Shown here: piece after piece, positions 40,102 through 50,546 of the stretch
Numbering within the stretch: the stretch's first letter is position 1
How the letters are laid out: every line of letters begins with the position of its first letter
NCBI RefSeq assembly: GCF_030272615.1
Contig: NC_081409.1
Coordinates: forward strand, 655,808,468 to 655,872,467
Length of the DNA: 64,000 nucleotides
Source: Cryptomeria japonica
Lineage: Eukaryota > Streptophyta > Pinopsida > Cupressales > Cupressaceae
Reading direction: 5' to 3'
Position numbers and translations under genes: made by a program
The notes under the pieces: model-generated
The model's database searches: none
What the model was told of the DNA's origin: nothing
The model's input: the letters and a program-made list of their open reading frames with translations, nothing else

Positions 40102-40552
40102 TGTTGATATGTGGTGACTGATCAGCAAATTACTGTACACTCAGCACATATCCTCATCAGGGTTTGAGGTCGAGCCAGACCCTAGGAAAGCGGGTGTAGC
40201 CCGTTGTGGGGGTCCAAGGGCGGCAGCCCCCGAGAAAAAAAAAATTGGACATTTTTTGTTGATGAAAACCGACATTGTAATAAAACCCTAAAAAGGCCGA
40301 CTTTGTTTGTTGCCCTAAAAATGCATGTTATAAGCAGCTAAGATGCTTAAGGCATTGTAAGGTTGATGTACTATTTTTTCTGGATAATAAGAAAGATTGG
40401 ATGGCTATGTATGGTGGACGTAACCCATTATGGGTGAACCACGTTAAATCTCTATGTTATCTGTGTCTTGTTTTATTTCTTAATCTTTTGTATTTAAATT
40501 TGCATATAATTGTTAGTTCATATTTGCTTCGGATCTGCTTGAAACCCTAACA
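40102..40552 (+). repeat. 3' LTR of the nested Copia
   Basis: 451 bp from tgttgatatgtgg to gaaaccctaaca. The hairpin acccattatgggt (40423-40435) keeps its stem while the loop differs from the 5' LTR copy. Confidence 0.9.
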
Positions 40553-41007
40553 TAAACCATTATCCAACACATGATTATGATAAATACAAGTAAAAATTAG
40601 TGAAATTATATGTGAAATGGAAAAAAAATCATATCTATTAAGTACCATTATGAATGTCTAAAATTGGATCTGAAAATAAAAGTTATAAATTACGCAACCC
40701 ACAAATCAAATTAACCAAAATAAATTAGGGTTTTATGAATTTAGCCTCTAAATTTATGTAATTTGACTAAAAGAAAATCTATGAATGCAAAATTGAAAAT
40801 TAAATGTTCCCAAATCAGATCTAAGACAATTAATCCAAATTAAACAACCTACAAGTTAAATTTTAGAATTATAAATTAGGGTTTATGTAAATTTAACCTC
40901 TAAATTTATGTAATTCAATTGAAAATTAACCTTATAAATGTAAATTAGAACTGTAAAATATATAAACACTCATATCTAAGAACATAAATTAGAAATAAGG
41001 GTGTAAG
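40553..41007 (-). other. Leader of the minus-strand Gypsy with a 150-bp tandem duplication
   Basis: Non-coding. A block of about 105 bp starting caaccc at 40695 recurs at 40845 (shared ataaattaggg, cctctaaatttatgtaatt and gaaaattaa blocks). It lies between the PBS relic and the point where the Copia inserted. Confidence 0.6.
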
Positions 41008-41025
41008 ATGTTGATTTCACTAAAA
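41008..41025 (-). other. PBS relic of the minus-strand Gypsy
   Basis: On the minus strand ttttagtgaaatc follows the LTR end directly. The 48178 element has ttttggtgaacccg in the same place; the differences are three transitions or nearby changes. It is too decayed to name a tRNA. Confidence 0.5.
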
Positions 41026-42221
41026 TGTAACGTTGGTGAAAATTAGCGTTCCCACCACTAAGGTAATAAAACTGCCAATTTTTCTTTGGGACCAATTACA
41101 TTAGAGAAAGATATGAATTTGATAGATCTAAACCTAATAGATCTAGATTTTAACCTAATTCCAGGGGTTTTAGAAATGCCTCTTCTTTCCCTTGATTTGA
41201 ATTTGTTGAAGATGCTAAAATTAGGGTAAATGTGTGTAAATTGAATCAATTATTCATAAATAGTGAGATACAGTTGTTAAACAGAGCCATGAACTTGGAT
41301 CTAAGCAAAATGTGAATGTTCAAATCTACTCCTAGAAAGTCAACTTGAATTGCCAAGATTGAAATATCGATTTCTCTGGTCTTCCAAACTTTTCGCCATC
41401 CAAAAGATAACCTACTCATCTCTATGAATAATGTCAATATTGAAAATTACAACTATATTCCTATTTCCTATGCACATAAAGAAAGGGGAAATTGTTGGGA
41501 ATAGGGGTTTGCCTAATTCCCTGGTTCAGGAATCAACCTTGAATAAAATAATGCAAATACTGGATTACATGTTGGAAAGATATAGCTCAGATCTGCAATT
41601 GATGATGATGATGTTTTTCTTCTTGAATGTAATCAAATATGTTGTATGAAATGGCATGAACATGGTAAAACCCTAATTCTTGCATATGAATGATGCAATG
41701 TTGCTCCAAAATAGTTGAATGAAGAATATGTGGCCTTGAAGATCTCTAAAAATACTTCATGATGAATGGTTTATGGATGCAAGAATGCTAGGATATGTCA
41801 ACTTATGTTGCTTGAAGATATGAAATTAGGTTGATCAAATGTCTTTATATAGGGTTATTTAGGTCATTTACTGATTAGGTCAACCTCTAATTATCATGCG
41901 GAGCCATGAAATTGAATTCCTGTTGAAGAAATAGGACCCTTTCCCCATTTCAAAATTAGGCCCAACTAAGAGGGACCAAGGCACTGGGCGCTCTGGTCTA
42001 GGACAAGGGCATGGGTGCCCTAGTCCTTCTTAGAAAGGGACCATAATTAAGCCCTAGGGAGAAGGACACCCCTCTAGGAAGTTCATCAGTGTGTGTACAT
42101 AGCATAGAAACTAGAGATTTGGCACAAAACAAACCTAGATAGGAGATGAGGAGGGGATATGCTAAAGTAGGGACACAAACATGAGGTGTAAATTGACCTA
42201 GTGACAGTTTATGATGCTACA
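41026..42221 (-). repeat. 5' LTR of the minus-strand Gypsy element
   Basis: About 1.2 kb, homologous to 31092-32262. The minus-strand head, at plus 42221, is tgtagcatcataaactg. A gaataggggtttgcc block at 41500 is shared with the other copy, but the second arm of the hairpin has been lost here. Confidence 0.75.
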
Positions 42222-42882
42222 CTTTTGAATGTTCATTTTAATGGGTTTGAGGTAAAGGTTTCACAAATTGCCTCCTAGGCAAAAGCAAACCCCATGGTTG
42301 GATTCAAAAGGTTTGGGAGATGAATTTTGACGTAAAATTTTCCCTATTTTAGTGAAGTTGAAAAAAAAAGCAAAACAAAATTGCCTATAGCCCTATCGTA
42401 TGGTCATATGGTCATATTGGAGTAGAAGGCATCAAAAATTAAAAAATAAAAATTACTTGAGCTAATAAAAAACAAGTCAGGATTTCTCTAAAAAATCACT
42501 ACAAAAAAAATTTTAAAAATTGAAAAGCCAATGTTAAAAATTAAAATTTTGGTGGGATGGGCAACCACCCCCCGTCCCCCTATAGTACTGATAGGAACTA
42601 TAGGCCTTGTCGGACCTATAGACCCTATTGCCCTTGCAAGGATCGGAAGATACCCCAATATTAGAGGTACTGTAAGGGTCCATCCCATGGTACCATGGGG
42701 GTTGGTAGGGTCTACCCTTCAAGGCAATAAAAATAAAACAAAAACAAAAAATTCCACCAAAAATAGTTTGAACAAAAATTAATTTTTTATTTTTTTAATT
42801 TTTTCAAAAATAAAACTCAAACTATTTTAAAATTTTTCACCCAATACATTTTTATATGTTGGAGTTTTGGGGGGTCGAGTTC
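42222..42882. other. Anonymous sequence with a perfect palindrome
   Basis: No gene supported. A 16-bp perfect palindrome, cccatggtaccatggg, lies at 42684-42699 in a GC-richer patch (42540-42720). Open frames on both strands of this patch reflect its composition. Confidence 0.5.
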
Positions 42883-42887
42883 GGACC

Positions 42888-43693
42888 TGTTAGGATTAAT
42901 GACAGTCCCAAAGATACTGAGAGGGGGGGGTGAATCAGTATCTAACCGGTTAGTAGAATATTTAGACTTATTAAGAACTTTGCATCTTAAGATAGTGTAC
43001 CTGTAAATAAGAATTAATGCAATGAATAGGAACAATAAGAACAACATATAAAACACACCATAACACAAGATGTTTAATGAGGAAACCCGATGTGGGAAAA
43101 ACCTCGATGGGATTTGTGACCCACAATATTCACTCACTGGCCAATGAATAAATATTACTTACAATGAGGGGCCTGCACATGCAGGAAGGCCAACTGCCTA
43201 GAGCTCACTGCTCAATAAGAGTCACACTAACTACAAAAGTGGATTATGAAATCCAATACAATGTACTGCTTCAAATCAGCATCAACTATGTTAGGTTCAG
43301 TACCGGTTTAAGCTCATTCTATAACCAAAACCTTCTTTGCCAATTATATCTCATTATACAAAATATCATCCATATATTCTCTCCATGCATATATCTTCTG
43401 CTCAAAATGACCTATAATATCTCATACATATATGAGTCTTTTACAATATGCCATGTCAGCTTTATAAAAGATAATTACAATTAAATACAATCTCTGTCAG
43501 TTGGGGTGTCTGTCAGTTGGGGTGTCGGTATGCATTATTGCTGCTATTGGTGAAGTGTCTGCCGATGTATGAAGATGTCTATGCCGATGTCGATGCCTGT
43601 CAGTGGCTTTACCAAATGAGTGCTAGAAGGTTGCCAGATGGTTTCCATCAATGACAACACTAGCTATTCTCATAAGAGTGTAGAATGCCAACA
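42888..43693 (-). mobile_element. Solo LTR of a Sirevirus-like Copia, GGACC target duplication
   Basis: 806 bp. Perfect 5-bp duplication ggacc at 42883-42887 and 43694-43698. On the minus strand it starts tgttggcattctac and ends ttaatcctaaca. Read on the minus strand it follows the 19071-20035 LTR block by block: ttggccttcctgca, a ttattcattggccagtg block, tggtttttcc-like and the cccccctctcagt end. No PBS or PPT adjoins it. Confidence 0.9.
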
Positions 43694-43698
43694 GGACC

Positions 43699-46091
43699 GA
43701 CCCTACCTTGGAAATCATTAAAAAAAAAATTATGGATTTAATCGAAATGGAGAATTTTTTGGAATCCATGTACACCTATTGGTTGCATATAACCCAATTC
43801 ATTATTTTTTCAAATGGGTATAACCTTCACCCAAATTGTCAAATTTTAAACTTTCTTATACTCATTGGAAAGTTGGTTTTGAGCACTATGCAATGATACA
43901 AATTTGATTCCTTGATTATTTTATTTTTACATGTTTAGGGGCTTGGAAACTAAATGTTCTCCTTTACATGGTTTTGGTCATTACTTTTGCATACAAAATT
44001 GAATTTTTGATTTCAAATAGGCATTAGAGAGCATGTTTAGTCTACAAATTTGTGGTGCTATCATTTTATTAGTTTAAAGAGTATGAATAAATATATACAT
44101 ATGTAATCACTTGTAGGAACCCGAGATTTGAGGTGTGATTGTGTGAGTATTTGAATGATTCAAGAGGCGAAACCTTGAGTGAGTTCATGTTTTTATGATA
44201 TATTTATGATGCTATAGTTGATTATTAGATTTGGTACTTCTTTGTATAGGTTTATAGGTTTTTTTCAAAGTTGGATTTTGATGGTGACAAGTTAAAGGTT
44301 GTCTTCAATTTGAGGACATGGTTGGACATGGTTTGAGACTAGGAGCCTTGTGTGGGTGATAGTTGGATGTAGGTACAACATTGGTAATGGTTATGGTGTC
44401 ATGGTTATGCAAGTATAATTTTTGTATTAACATGATATGATCAAAATTGTGGTGATTTGGTGGTGTTTTTGTTTGATGTTAGGAGGTTGTTGATTATCTC
44501 TTGGATGCTTATTTGGTTCCTTGACTATGGTACTTGGTTTTGGACATGTTTAATAAATTAGATCGTATGTTTATTTGGTGTTTAAGACATGTGGTTTATA
44601 GGATTATTGTCTTTGTTTCTCAATCTACAGCTTACATGGGAACATAGGTGATGTTAGTATTCTCTTGTGATTAAAAACATATATTGAGATAATTGATGTT
44701 TTCAATAGGAAGATGATGAGCATTCACTTGGTATAGACTTGAGAGGAGATTGTTGTTAGATTAGTCATGATGACTTGGATCTCTTGGAGGAGCACTCTTA
44801 CTCTCAACTCTTGGTTTAATTGGCAGATTACTACTTGAGAGGTATTTTTCATTGTTCCTTTTAGGCACATTATATTTATTTTATCTTCATATATATGGAT
44901 CTTGAGCTATGGATAGATGGTTAGTTCTAGAAATTTTAGTTTGAGAGATGTTTGGCATTGGTTATCTCCTTGTGCATTTGATTTTTTATTAATATCTCCT
45001 TCATTGATGAGTGAGTTTGGGAGATGGTTTATTAGACTTACTCTCTAGGATTGGGGATGGTGTTGGGTTCATCTTCTTTGTTATGAGAAGCTTACATCCA
45101 TGTTGATTACATGATATAAATGTTTGTTTTGTCTAAGGGACTAAATATGTTTGGGTGTTGCTATGGCTTTTAATTTGGGGTTTTATGGAGGATATCATAA
45201 TTGACATAGTTGGTATTTAGAGGTACATGTAGAAGGACATGCTATAATTTTTTATTTTGAGTGTTTATCTCTTTGGTCTTGGTTATCTTTCTAGATGTTT
45301 GGTTTCACATTAGATCATTGGATTTGAGGCTGGTTGGAGCTATGTGATCACTAGTTTGTGTTCATGTGTTGTCAAGTGGGAGATGAAATGGAGGTTCCTT
45401 TATCTCTTTCCTTTATTGGTTGTGGAGAACATGGGAGAGCATTAGAGACTTGTGGTGAGATTTATTCTTGTAGGTTATTAGTTAACAAGCTATACATATT
45501 ATTGTGGATCTTCCTTGATACTACATGGTTATGGTTACACCTTCTATATGATGTTGTTAGTGGATTAACTTTATATTTGGCATTACCTATGTAGTGGTAC
45601 TTTCTATGTGTGTATGTGGTAGGTATTGCACTTGGATCTTATGGTTGAATGTTGTGGGTTGTATATGTCAATGATATGAGATTCACTTTATATGTTTTGT
45701 ATATCTAGGAGGTGTGAATAGCTGGATGTGTTACCAATTATTATGGGTGTTATTTCAGCTATGGTTATTGGTTCTTGATAGCTATCGATGCATTTGACAC
45801 CTTTGGATTGAGTGTTTTTGTTGGTATATCATTTTAGTCAGGACTTATGATTCATTGTGATATATTGTGTGTATTTATATTTGCATGGCCTTTTGTCTAT
45901 GTCCAATGGGAGTGGTATTGTGGAGGGTGAGAGAATTCATGTATGAGATGATGATCATTTTATTTATTATTGTAGATATCTTGATGAAGCACATGGAGCA
46001 CTTTGATTCCTTGATGGTATATGTGGCTAGAGGGATTCTTCCCTCGTTTATGTTTGTGGTTACTTATTTCCCCTTATGAAATGTATGCAAC
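43699..46091 (+). other. Anonymous, probably 3' non-coding body of an LTR element
   Basis: T/G-rich on the plus strand from about 44110, where tgtaggaacccgag could be an LTR head. No gag, pol or host protein is recognisable; the 78- and 70-codon frames near 45358 and 45867 are too short and hydrophobic to support. Because it ends in a PPT and LTR head at 46092-46103, it is probably the 3' part of a retrotransposon. Confidence 0.35.
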
Positions 46092-46102
46092 AAGTGGAAG
46101 AA
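46092..46102 (+). other. Polypurine tract
   Basis: aagtggaagaa immediately precedes tgttggaacaataag, the usual PPT/LTR junction. Confidence 0.6.
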
Positions 46103-46369
46103 TGTTGGAACAATAAGTGTTGTACTCCTTGCATAATAAGGTTTATAATTGTAATACTTTATTTATTATGTGAGGTACACATTGTTAGAACATAATATTC
46201 TTAAGGGTCACATCCTTATAACATTTTTATATAATATTCTAATATAAGGTTATAAAACCTTATATATTATATGATTTATAAGCATATCCTATTTTAAATA
46301 ATTATGATCTAATAAATATTAGATTATTAATTATTTGTGAATGGGGGTTATTGAAAAGGTGTGACTACT
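46103..46369 (+). repeat. Head of a 3' LTR, interrupted by a giant LTR at 46370
   Basis: Starts tgttggaacaataagtg and matches the fragment at 26753 (about 80% by eye over the first 80 bp). AT-rich afterwards. It breaks off where tgtagtacccctg begins. Confidence 0.6.
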
Positions 46370-48085
46370 TGTAGTACCCCTGCCCTAATCAATTTCTAAT
46401 CTCAGTTTGACCTTGGTTAGTTTATCATATTATAGTATTATAGTCAAGTGTTTTGATGTTAGTGCATACCTGTTAATGTGGTTTTTGCACCAGTTGGTAT
46501 GCAAGTTGATTAGTTTTCCTATTTTGTGTTATTAATCTTGGGCTAACACTTTCATTAAATTTATATATGTATGCATGTATGACTCTTGGTTGCAGGATAT
46601 TTCAGGTACAGTACCACATGGGTGCGAGGTTCGTCTCCACCTGGATTTGCAGGTTTGAGTGTACCTCTTTAATCCTTAGAGTTGGATTAGGTGGTCGTAA
46701 TACCCTCGTTTGACCATAGTCATGCTCAAGTGAGCATCGTCAGTCGTCGTCAATATTCCCTTTGGTTGGGTATGCGGGTCGTCTGTCTATTTGGCTTCTT
46801 GGGTTGCATGTTTTGTGTATATAGATAAATTGAGTAATTAATCCTTAATCTTTAAATTTGATTTAATGTGTGTTTTTGAATTAGTATTTTAGGGACTTAA
46901 TTAAATAGGTCCCCTTTGTGCGATTTATCATTTATTAGAATTGCTCAATTCAAGTTAGGAGTAAGTTCAATTAAATGGTTAATTTTAATGTTAAATTTAT
47001 TATGTATATGCTGTTGAAAAAGAAAGATTTAAATTTAATTGCAATCGAATTGATTTAATCTTGTTAGCATTTTGAAATAGGAAGGTTAAATTCAGTTATT
47101 TGGAAAAATCAATTTTAAATTAAAAAAATAGGTTTTATTATTGATATAGCTTAAAAGAATGATTTTTGAGGAATTATTTTAAATAAAATATTTTAATTCC
47201 AAAAATAAAATTTTGGTCAAACTTCTCCCATTTAACCTAGACTTTTGGAAAATATTGGGGGATTGATTCTTTTTGGAAAATATTTTTTTGGAAAAATATT
47301 TTTGGGGATGGAAAATTTGGGGATTTTGGAAAGAAAGGATTTTTTTTGGAGTTTGCAGGTTGGGCTCTCCTCCGGTCTTGCCAAGATTGCTAAATCGGGT
47401 AGGCCTCTAGTTATTTCTTGGGTTCTTGCTTAAAGAAAATCATTTTTGGTTTTTTTTAGAAATTTGGTTGTACAGATTAAAAAATCTTATGTTTTTGGGA
47501 AATGGAGGAGTTGTAGTTTGAATTTATGAATCTTAAACCCTCCTTGCTTCCTTTCCAAACCTCCAGATGTCAATTTTGTTTGTATAAATGGATTCTCAAA
47601 AATTAAAACCAAATTTTGGAGTTTGGTTGTTCTTGAGAAAAATTTATCTAAAACTCCAATGAATCTCTCTTATATAAGTTTAAAAATGAAATTTAGATTG
47701 GGGTTTGGCAGATTTGATGTTAAATTTGTGTAAATCCATCTCTTTTTGCTAGTATGGCTTTGTTTTTGGAGAGATTTCCCTTCCTAAACCTGGGTATTAA
47801 AATAAAATGTGAGAAAACCATGCTGCTGGAAAAAAAAGGATTAATTTTTTAAGTCTCTGGGAGACTAGTTTTTTTTTACTGTGTTTTACACAGTAAATAA
47901 TTTTTTTTTTAAATAATAATAATAAAAAAATTGCATTAATCCGTGTGGCAGGGATAAACCCCCCACCACAGGGAGGTAACGACTGCTACCATTTGGTAGC
48001 AGCACTACCAATGGTAGCGTGAGCTACCATGGGGCCCACGTGGAACCCCCCCCCCTTATTTTATATAGTTTTTTTTATATATGAG

Positions 48086-48087
<2 letters not shown>
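46370..48087 (+). repeat. First part of a giant Gypsy-type 5' LTR
   Basis: Head tgtagtacccctgccc resembles the minus-strand heads of the two giant solo LTRs. A ctccacctgg block at about 46640 (followed by gcaggtttgag) is the counterpart of a block near 30560-30590 in solo LTR 2. An AT-rich middle follows. The LTR is interrupted near 48087 and appears to resume at 61367. The combined length of about 4.1 kb agrees with 3.9 and 4.15 kb for the solo copies. Confidence 0.65.
47985..48018 (+). other. Near-perfect hairpin
   Basis: Arms gctaccatttggtag (47985-47999) and ctaccaatggtagc (48005-48018) pair over 14 positions with one bulge and a 5-base loop. A further gctaccat follows at 48023. Function unknown. 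Confidence 0.7.

Positions 48088-48090
<3 letters not shown>

Positions 48091-48177
<87 letters not shown>
48091..48177 (+). repeat. (AT)n microsatellite used as insertion site
   Basis: About 44 AT repeats. The Gypsy element inserted at its right edge: atata lies on the left (48173-48177) and right (55852-55856). Frames across it are repeat artefacts. Confidence 0.9.
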
Positions 48178-48181
<4 letters not shown>

Positions 48182-49362
48182 GCATCCTAAAATTGTGACA
48201 CTTGCAATTTCGACTGCATTTGGGTCTTCACGATGGCGGCACAATGTTGAACCTGAATGGAGACCCCGAAACTTGTTTACGACATCAAAAACTGCATATT
48301 TCTGCACCTTGGCTTGATCCTTCCTTACACCCTGCTGTCCCGGGAGGTGGGACCATGGTGCCCAGCGCCCTGGTCCCTGGCCCTATTTTGGGCCCGGTCT
48401 CTTGTTGGGCATCGGGTCTTTAAGTTTGCAATTCGGAAAACAATGCTTCTAGGTCGGCCTAAGGTCGGAAAAATTAGTCTCTCAACCCTAATTGACAAGT
48501 ATATAAACTACTTTTCCTCTCCTAGAAAGGGAGGAAGGAAATAAGCAAGAGCAAGACGCGGAAGCGATATTCAAACATTCAAACATTCAAGCATTCAAGC
48601 ATTCCTTCAAGCAATTGAGTATTCTAAGTCTCCATTCAAGGCTAGGTGTTGCATTCAAGACAAGGATTCAACCATTGAAGAGAAGATCACTTACAACATA
48701 CAACATACACCATCATTACACCTTTACATGTAAGAATACAAACATTCTTACAACAAGGTATCAGTACTTGTTTACATTACAAACATTTACAACATTCTCA
48801 TTTCTTGGTTAATTCCAAAACTGGGGTTTGACCTAAAGGCAAACCCCTAATCCCTAACACCCCAATCGTCCTCTCTTTTCTATGTGTAGGTTGCAGGTAC
48901 GCGACTGTAATTGAAGATCTGGAATCCTTGTGCAGAGACAAACAGATCCACCTTCATTTCGTGGATTTTTCGGAGGACCGTGTGCACTCCGGGTGCCATC
49001 GTCCCATCAACTTTCGCTCAAATTTGCAGAACAGCATCATCTCACATTTTACTGCTAATTTCAGGTCCGTAGCTTCATCCCGTGTCCCTATCTCTGTCTA
49101 CAAGTGAATCTTTCTTACTTTTACATGCATTCCTAGTTCAATCATTCTATCTATATTCTTTACAAAAGAGGGTATCCTTGATGTCTTAACCCTTGAAACT
49201 CATTTAGAATCCAGTCTTGCATTGTGTGAGATTGGATCTTGTGGGTTTCAACCCCTCTTTTGAATGTAAAGTCTCTCCTAAGTGAAAACCGTCAACCCTA
49301 GTGACCTCCTTTCTCTCTCCTTGGAGTGGGGGAACACCTAGGGTTTGATTTTTCGCTTTACA
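48178..49362 (+). repeat. 5' LTR of the non-autonomous Gypsy
   Basis: Runs from tgtagcatcctaaaattg to cgctttaca. A tatataaac TATA-like box lies near 48500. A hairpin ggggtttg/caaacccc is at 48823-48847. It includes one copy of the ggaccgtgtgcac box (about 48975) that recurs in the leader. Confidence 0.95.
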
Positions 49363-49365
49363 TTT

Positions 49366-49384
49366 TGGTGAACCCGATGTGAAC
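49366..49384 (+). other. Primer binding site
   Basis: tggtgaacccgatgtgaac begins three bases after the LTR end. The TGG start and position fit a PBS; I cannot assign the tRNA with confidence. Confidence 0.7.
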
Positions 49385-50546
49385 ATCCTAATTCTGATTA
49401 TTCATGGTTAGATCTGAAAAATTTGCTTCCTTAATTACATTTCCATGTTTGATCTTTTGCAAATTTTAGAGGTTAATTGCATAAAAACCCTAAAATTTTC
49501 TTTTTAGGAATTGAGCTTGTGAAATGTTTAATTGTTAATGCTTGTTTCAGATCTACCCTTCTATTGCAAATTGTCAATTCATATTTGTGCTTTAATTCTG
49601 AAAATTAAGTGGTTAACTATCAAAACCCTAATTTTTAGAGCCCTCTTGATTCAACCTTTAACCAATGATTTCACTGATCAAAACACCTCCAAATCAGCTG
49701 TAACTTTGGATTCCGCAACAAAATCACAATATCTCTTATTCCTGAAAATTTTTAAAAACGTTGCAAGGACCGTGTGCACCCCATGCGCCATTGTCCTCGA
49801 CATTTTTTCTGAAATTTCGGGAGCTAGATCTTACTGTATTTTTCTGCTAAAATCCAGAATTTTGGCTGATTTCATCAATTCTAACACTTTCAAAATTAAA
49901 GTCAAAGTTGGTCTAGTGATTGCTTGGATTAGGGCTTATAATCATTCAAAAATTGTTGAAATTGAAATTTGTGTTAAAATTGTGTTTCTTACAGTCCTAA
50001 ATCTGAAAAGTGTGTTGGCACTCATTCAAAATTTCAGTGTTTTATTCAAATTCTTGCAGTTTGTGACTTTTGAAATTAAGTGTTTAATTGCAACAACTTT
50101 GATTTCTGCTTTCAAATTTGAATTTTGCATGAAATCGAGTCAACTTTTAAATTTCAAAGCTTGCATTGCTTTCAGTATTCCCTCTAAAATCATAAAATTC
50201 AAAATTTCAGTTTCCCTCTCTTTTTCAAAATTCAAATTTTGCATTTTTCAACAATCTTGGTAGGGTTCAATTTTGAGATTGCAACTTTAATTTGGCCTAT
50301 CTACAGATCGTAAAATCACTCAATTTTTTCAGATTAGCTTTAAAATCATCATAGCTTTCATCCCTGAAAATTTCAAAAAAAGTTGCAAGGACCATGTGCA
50401 CCCCGTTCGCCACGGTCCCTGACATTTTTTTTGAAATTTCGGGAGATTGTCCTGATTGCATTTAACAGCTTAAATCTAGGAGATTGGCTGATTTTATTGA
50501 AATTTGCTACCTCTAAAATTCAAAATCCTCTCTCTCTCTTTAGTGC
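49385..50546 (+). other. Long gag leader with a duplicated 130-bp block
   Basis: About 1.16 kb upstream of the gag ATG. Two related blocks, 49740-49880 and 50361-50500, each carry a ccctgaaaattt-type start, a ggaccgtgtgcacccc box, a gaaatttcgggag box and a ttggctgatt box. The 243-codon frame at 49532-50263 is T/F/I rich and spans one block only, so it is probably fortuitous. Packaging and dimerisation signals of LTR elements usually sit in this interval. Confidence 0.6.

Larger units (their letters stand above)
35578..40552 (+). mobile_element. Nearly complete Copia element nested in a Gypsy element
   Basis: 4,975 bp with two about 450-bp LTRs (35578-36029, 40102-40552), a PBS (36032-36043), gag, a full pol order (protease, integrase, reverse transcriptase, RNase H) and a PPT. 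Flanks are gaaac on the left and taaac on the right: a 5-bp target duplication with one substitution. LTRs are roughly 88-90% alike by eye, so it is older than the 48178 element. Coding frames carry about 15 point stops, mostly TAG, and two or three frame changes. The gag/integrase style is closest to Tnt1/Tork-type plant Copia, stated tentatively. Confidence 0.9.
31092..42221 (-). mobile_element. Non-autonomous Gypsy element, minus strand, split by a nested Copia
   Basis: On the minus strand: 5' LTR (42221 to 41026), PBS relic, leader, gag-like frame (about 35450 to 34470), non-coding tail with a minisatellite, PPT (32277-32263) and 3' LTR (32262 to 31092). The Copia element 35578-40552 is inserted in the leader. 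Without it the element is about 6.1 kb. No reverse transcriptase, RNase H or integrase similarity is seen. PPT, LTR head and gag zinc-binding pattern resemble the element at 48178-55851. Outer target duplication is not convincing (gtatt against ctttt). Confidence 0.75.

Noticed and set aside
42531-42782. Overlapping frames on both strands
   Set aside because: Both are open because of local GC-rich composition; there is no similarity to known domains.
48089-48307. Tyr-Ile repeat frame
   Set aside because: It is a translation of the (AT)n tract plus LTR sequence.
49532-50263. 243-codon ORF as a real gene
   Set aside because: Composition is dominated by Phe, Ile, Leu, Lys and Ser as expected from T-rich leader DNA. 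It spans only one of two duplicated blocks and has no motif.
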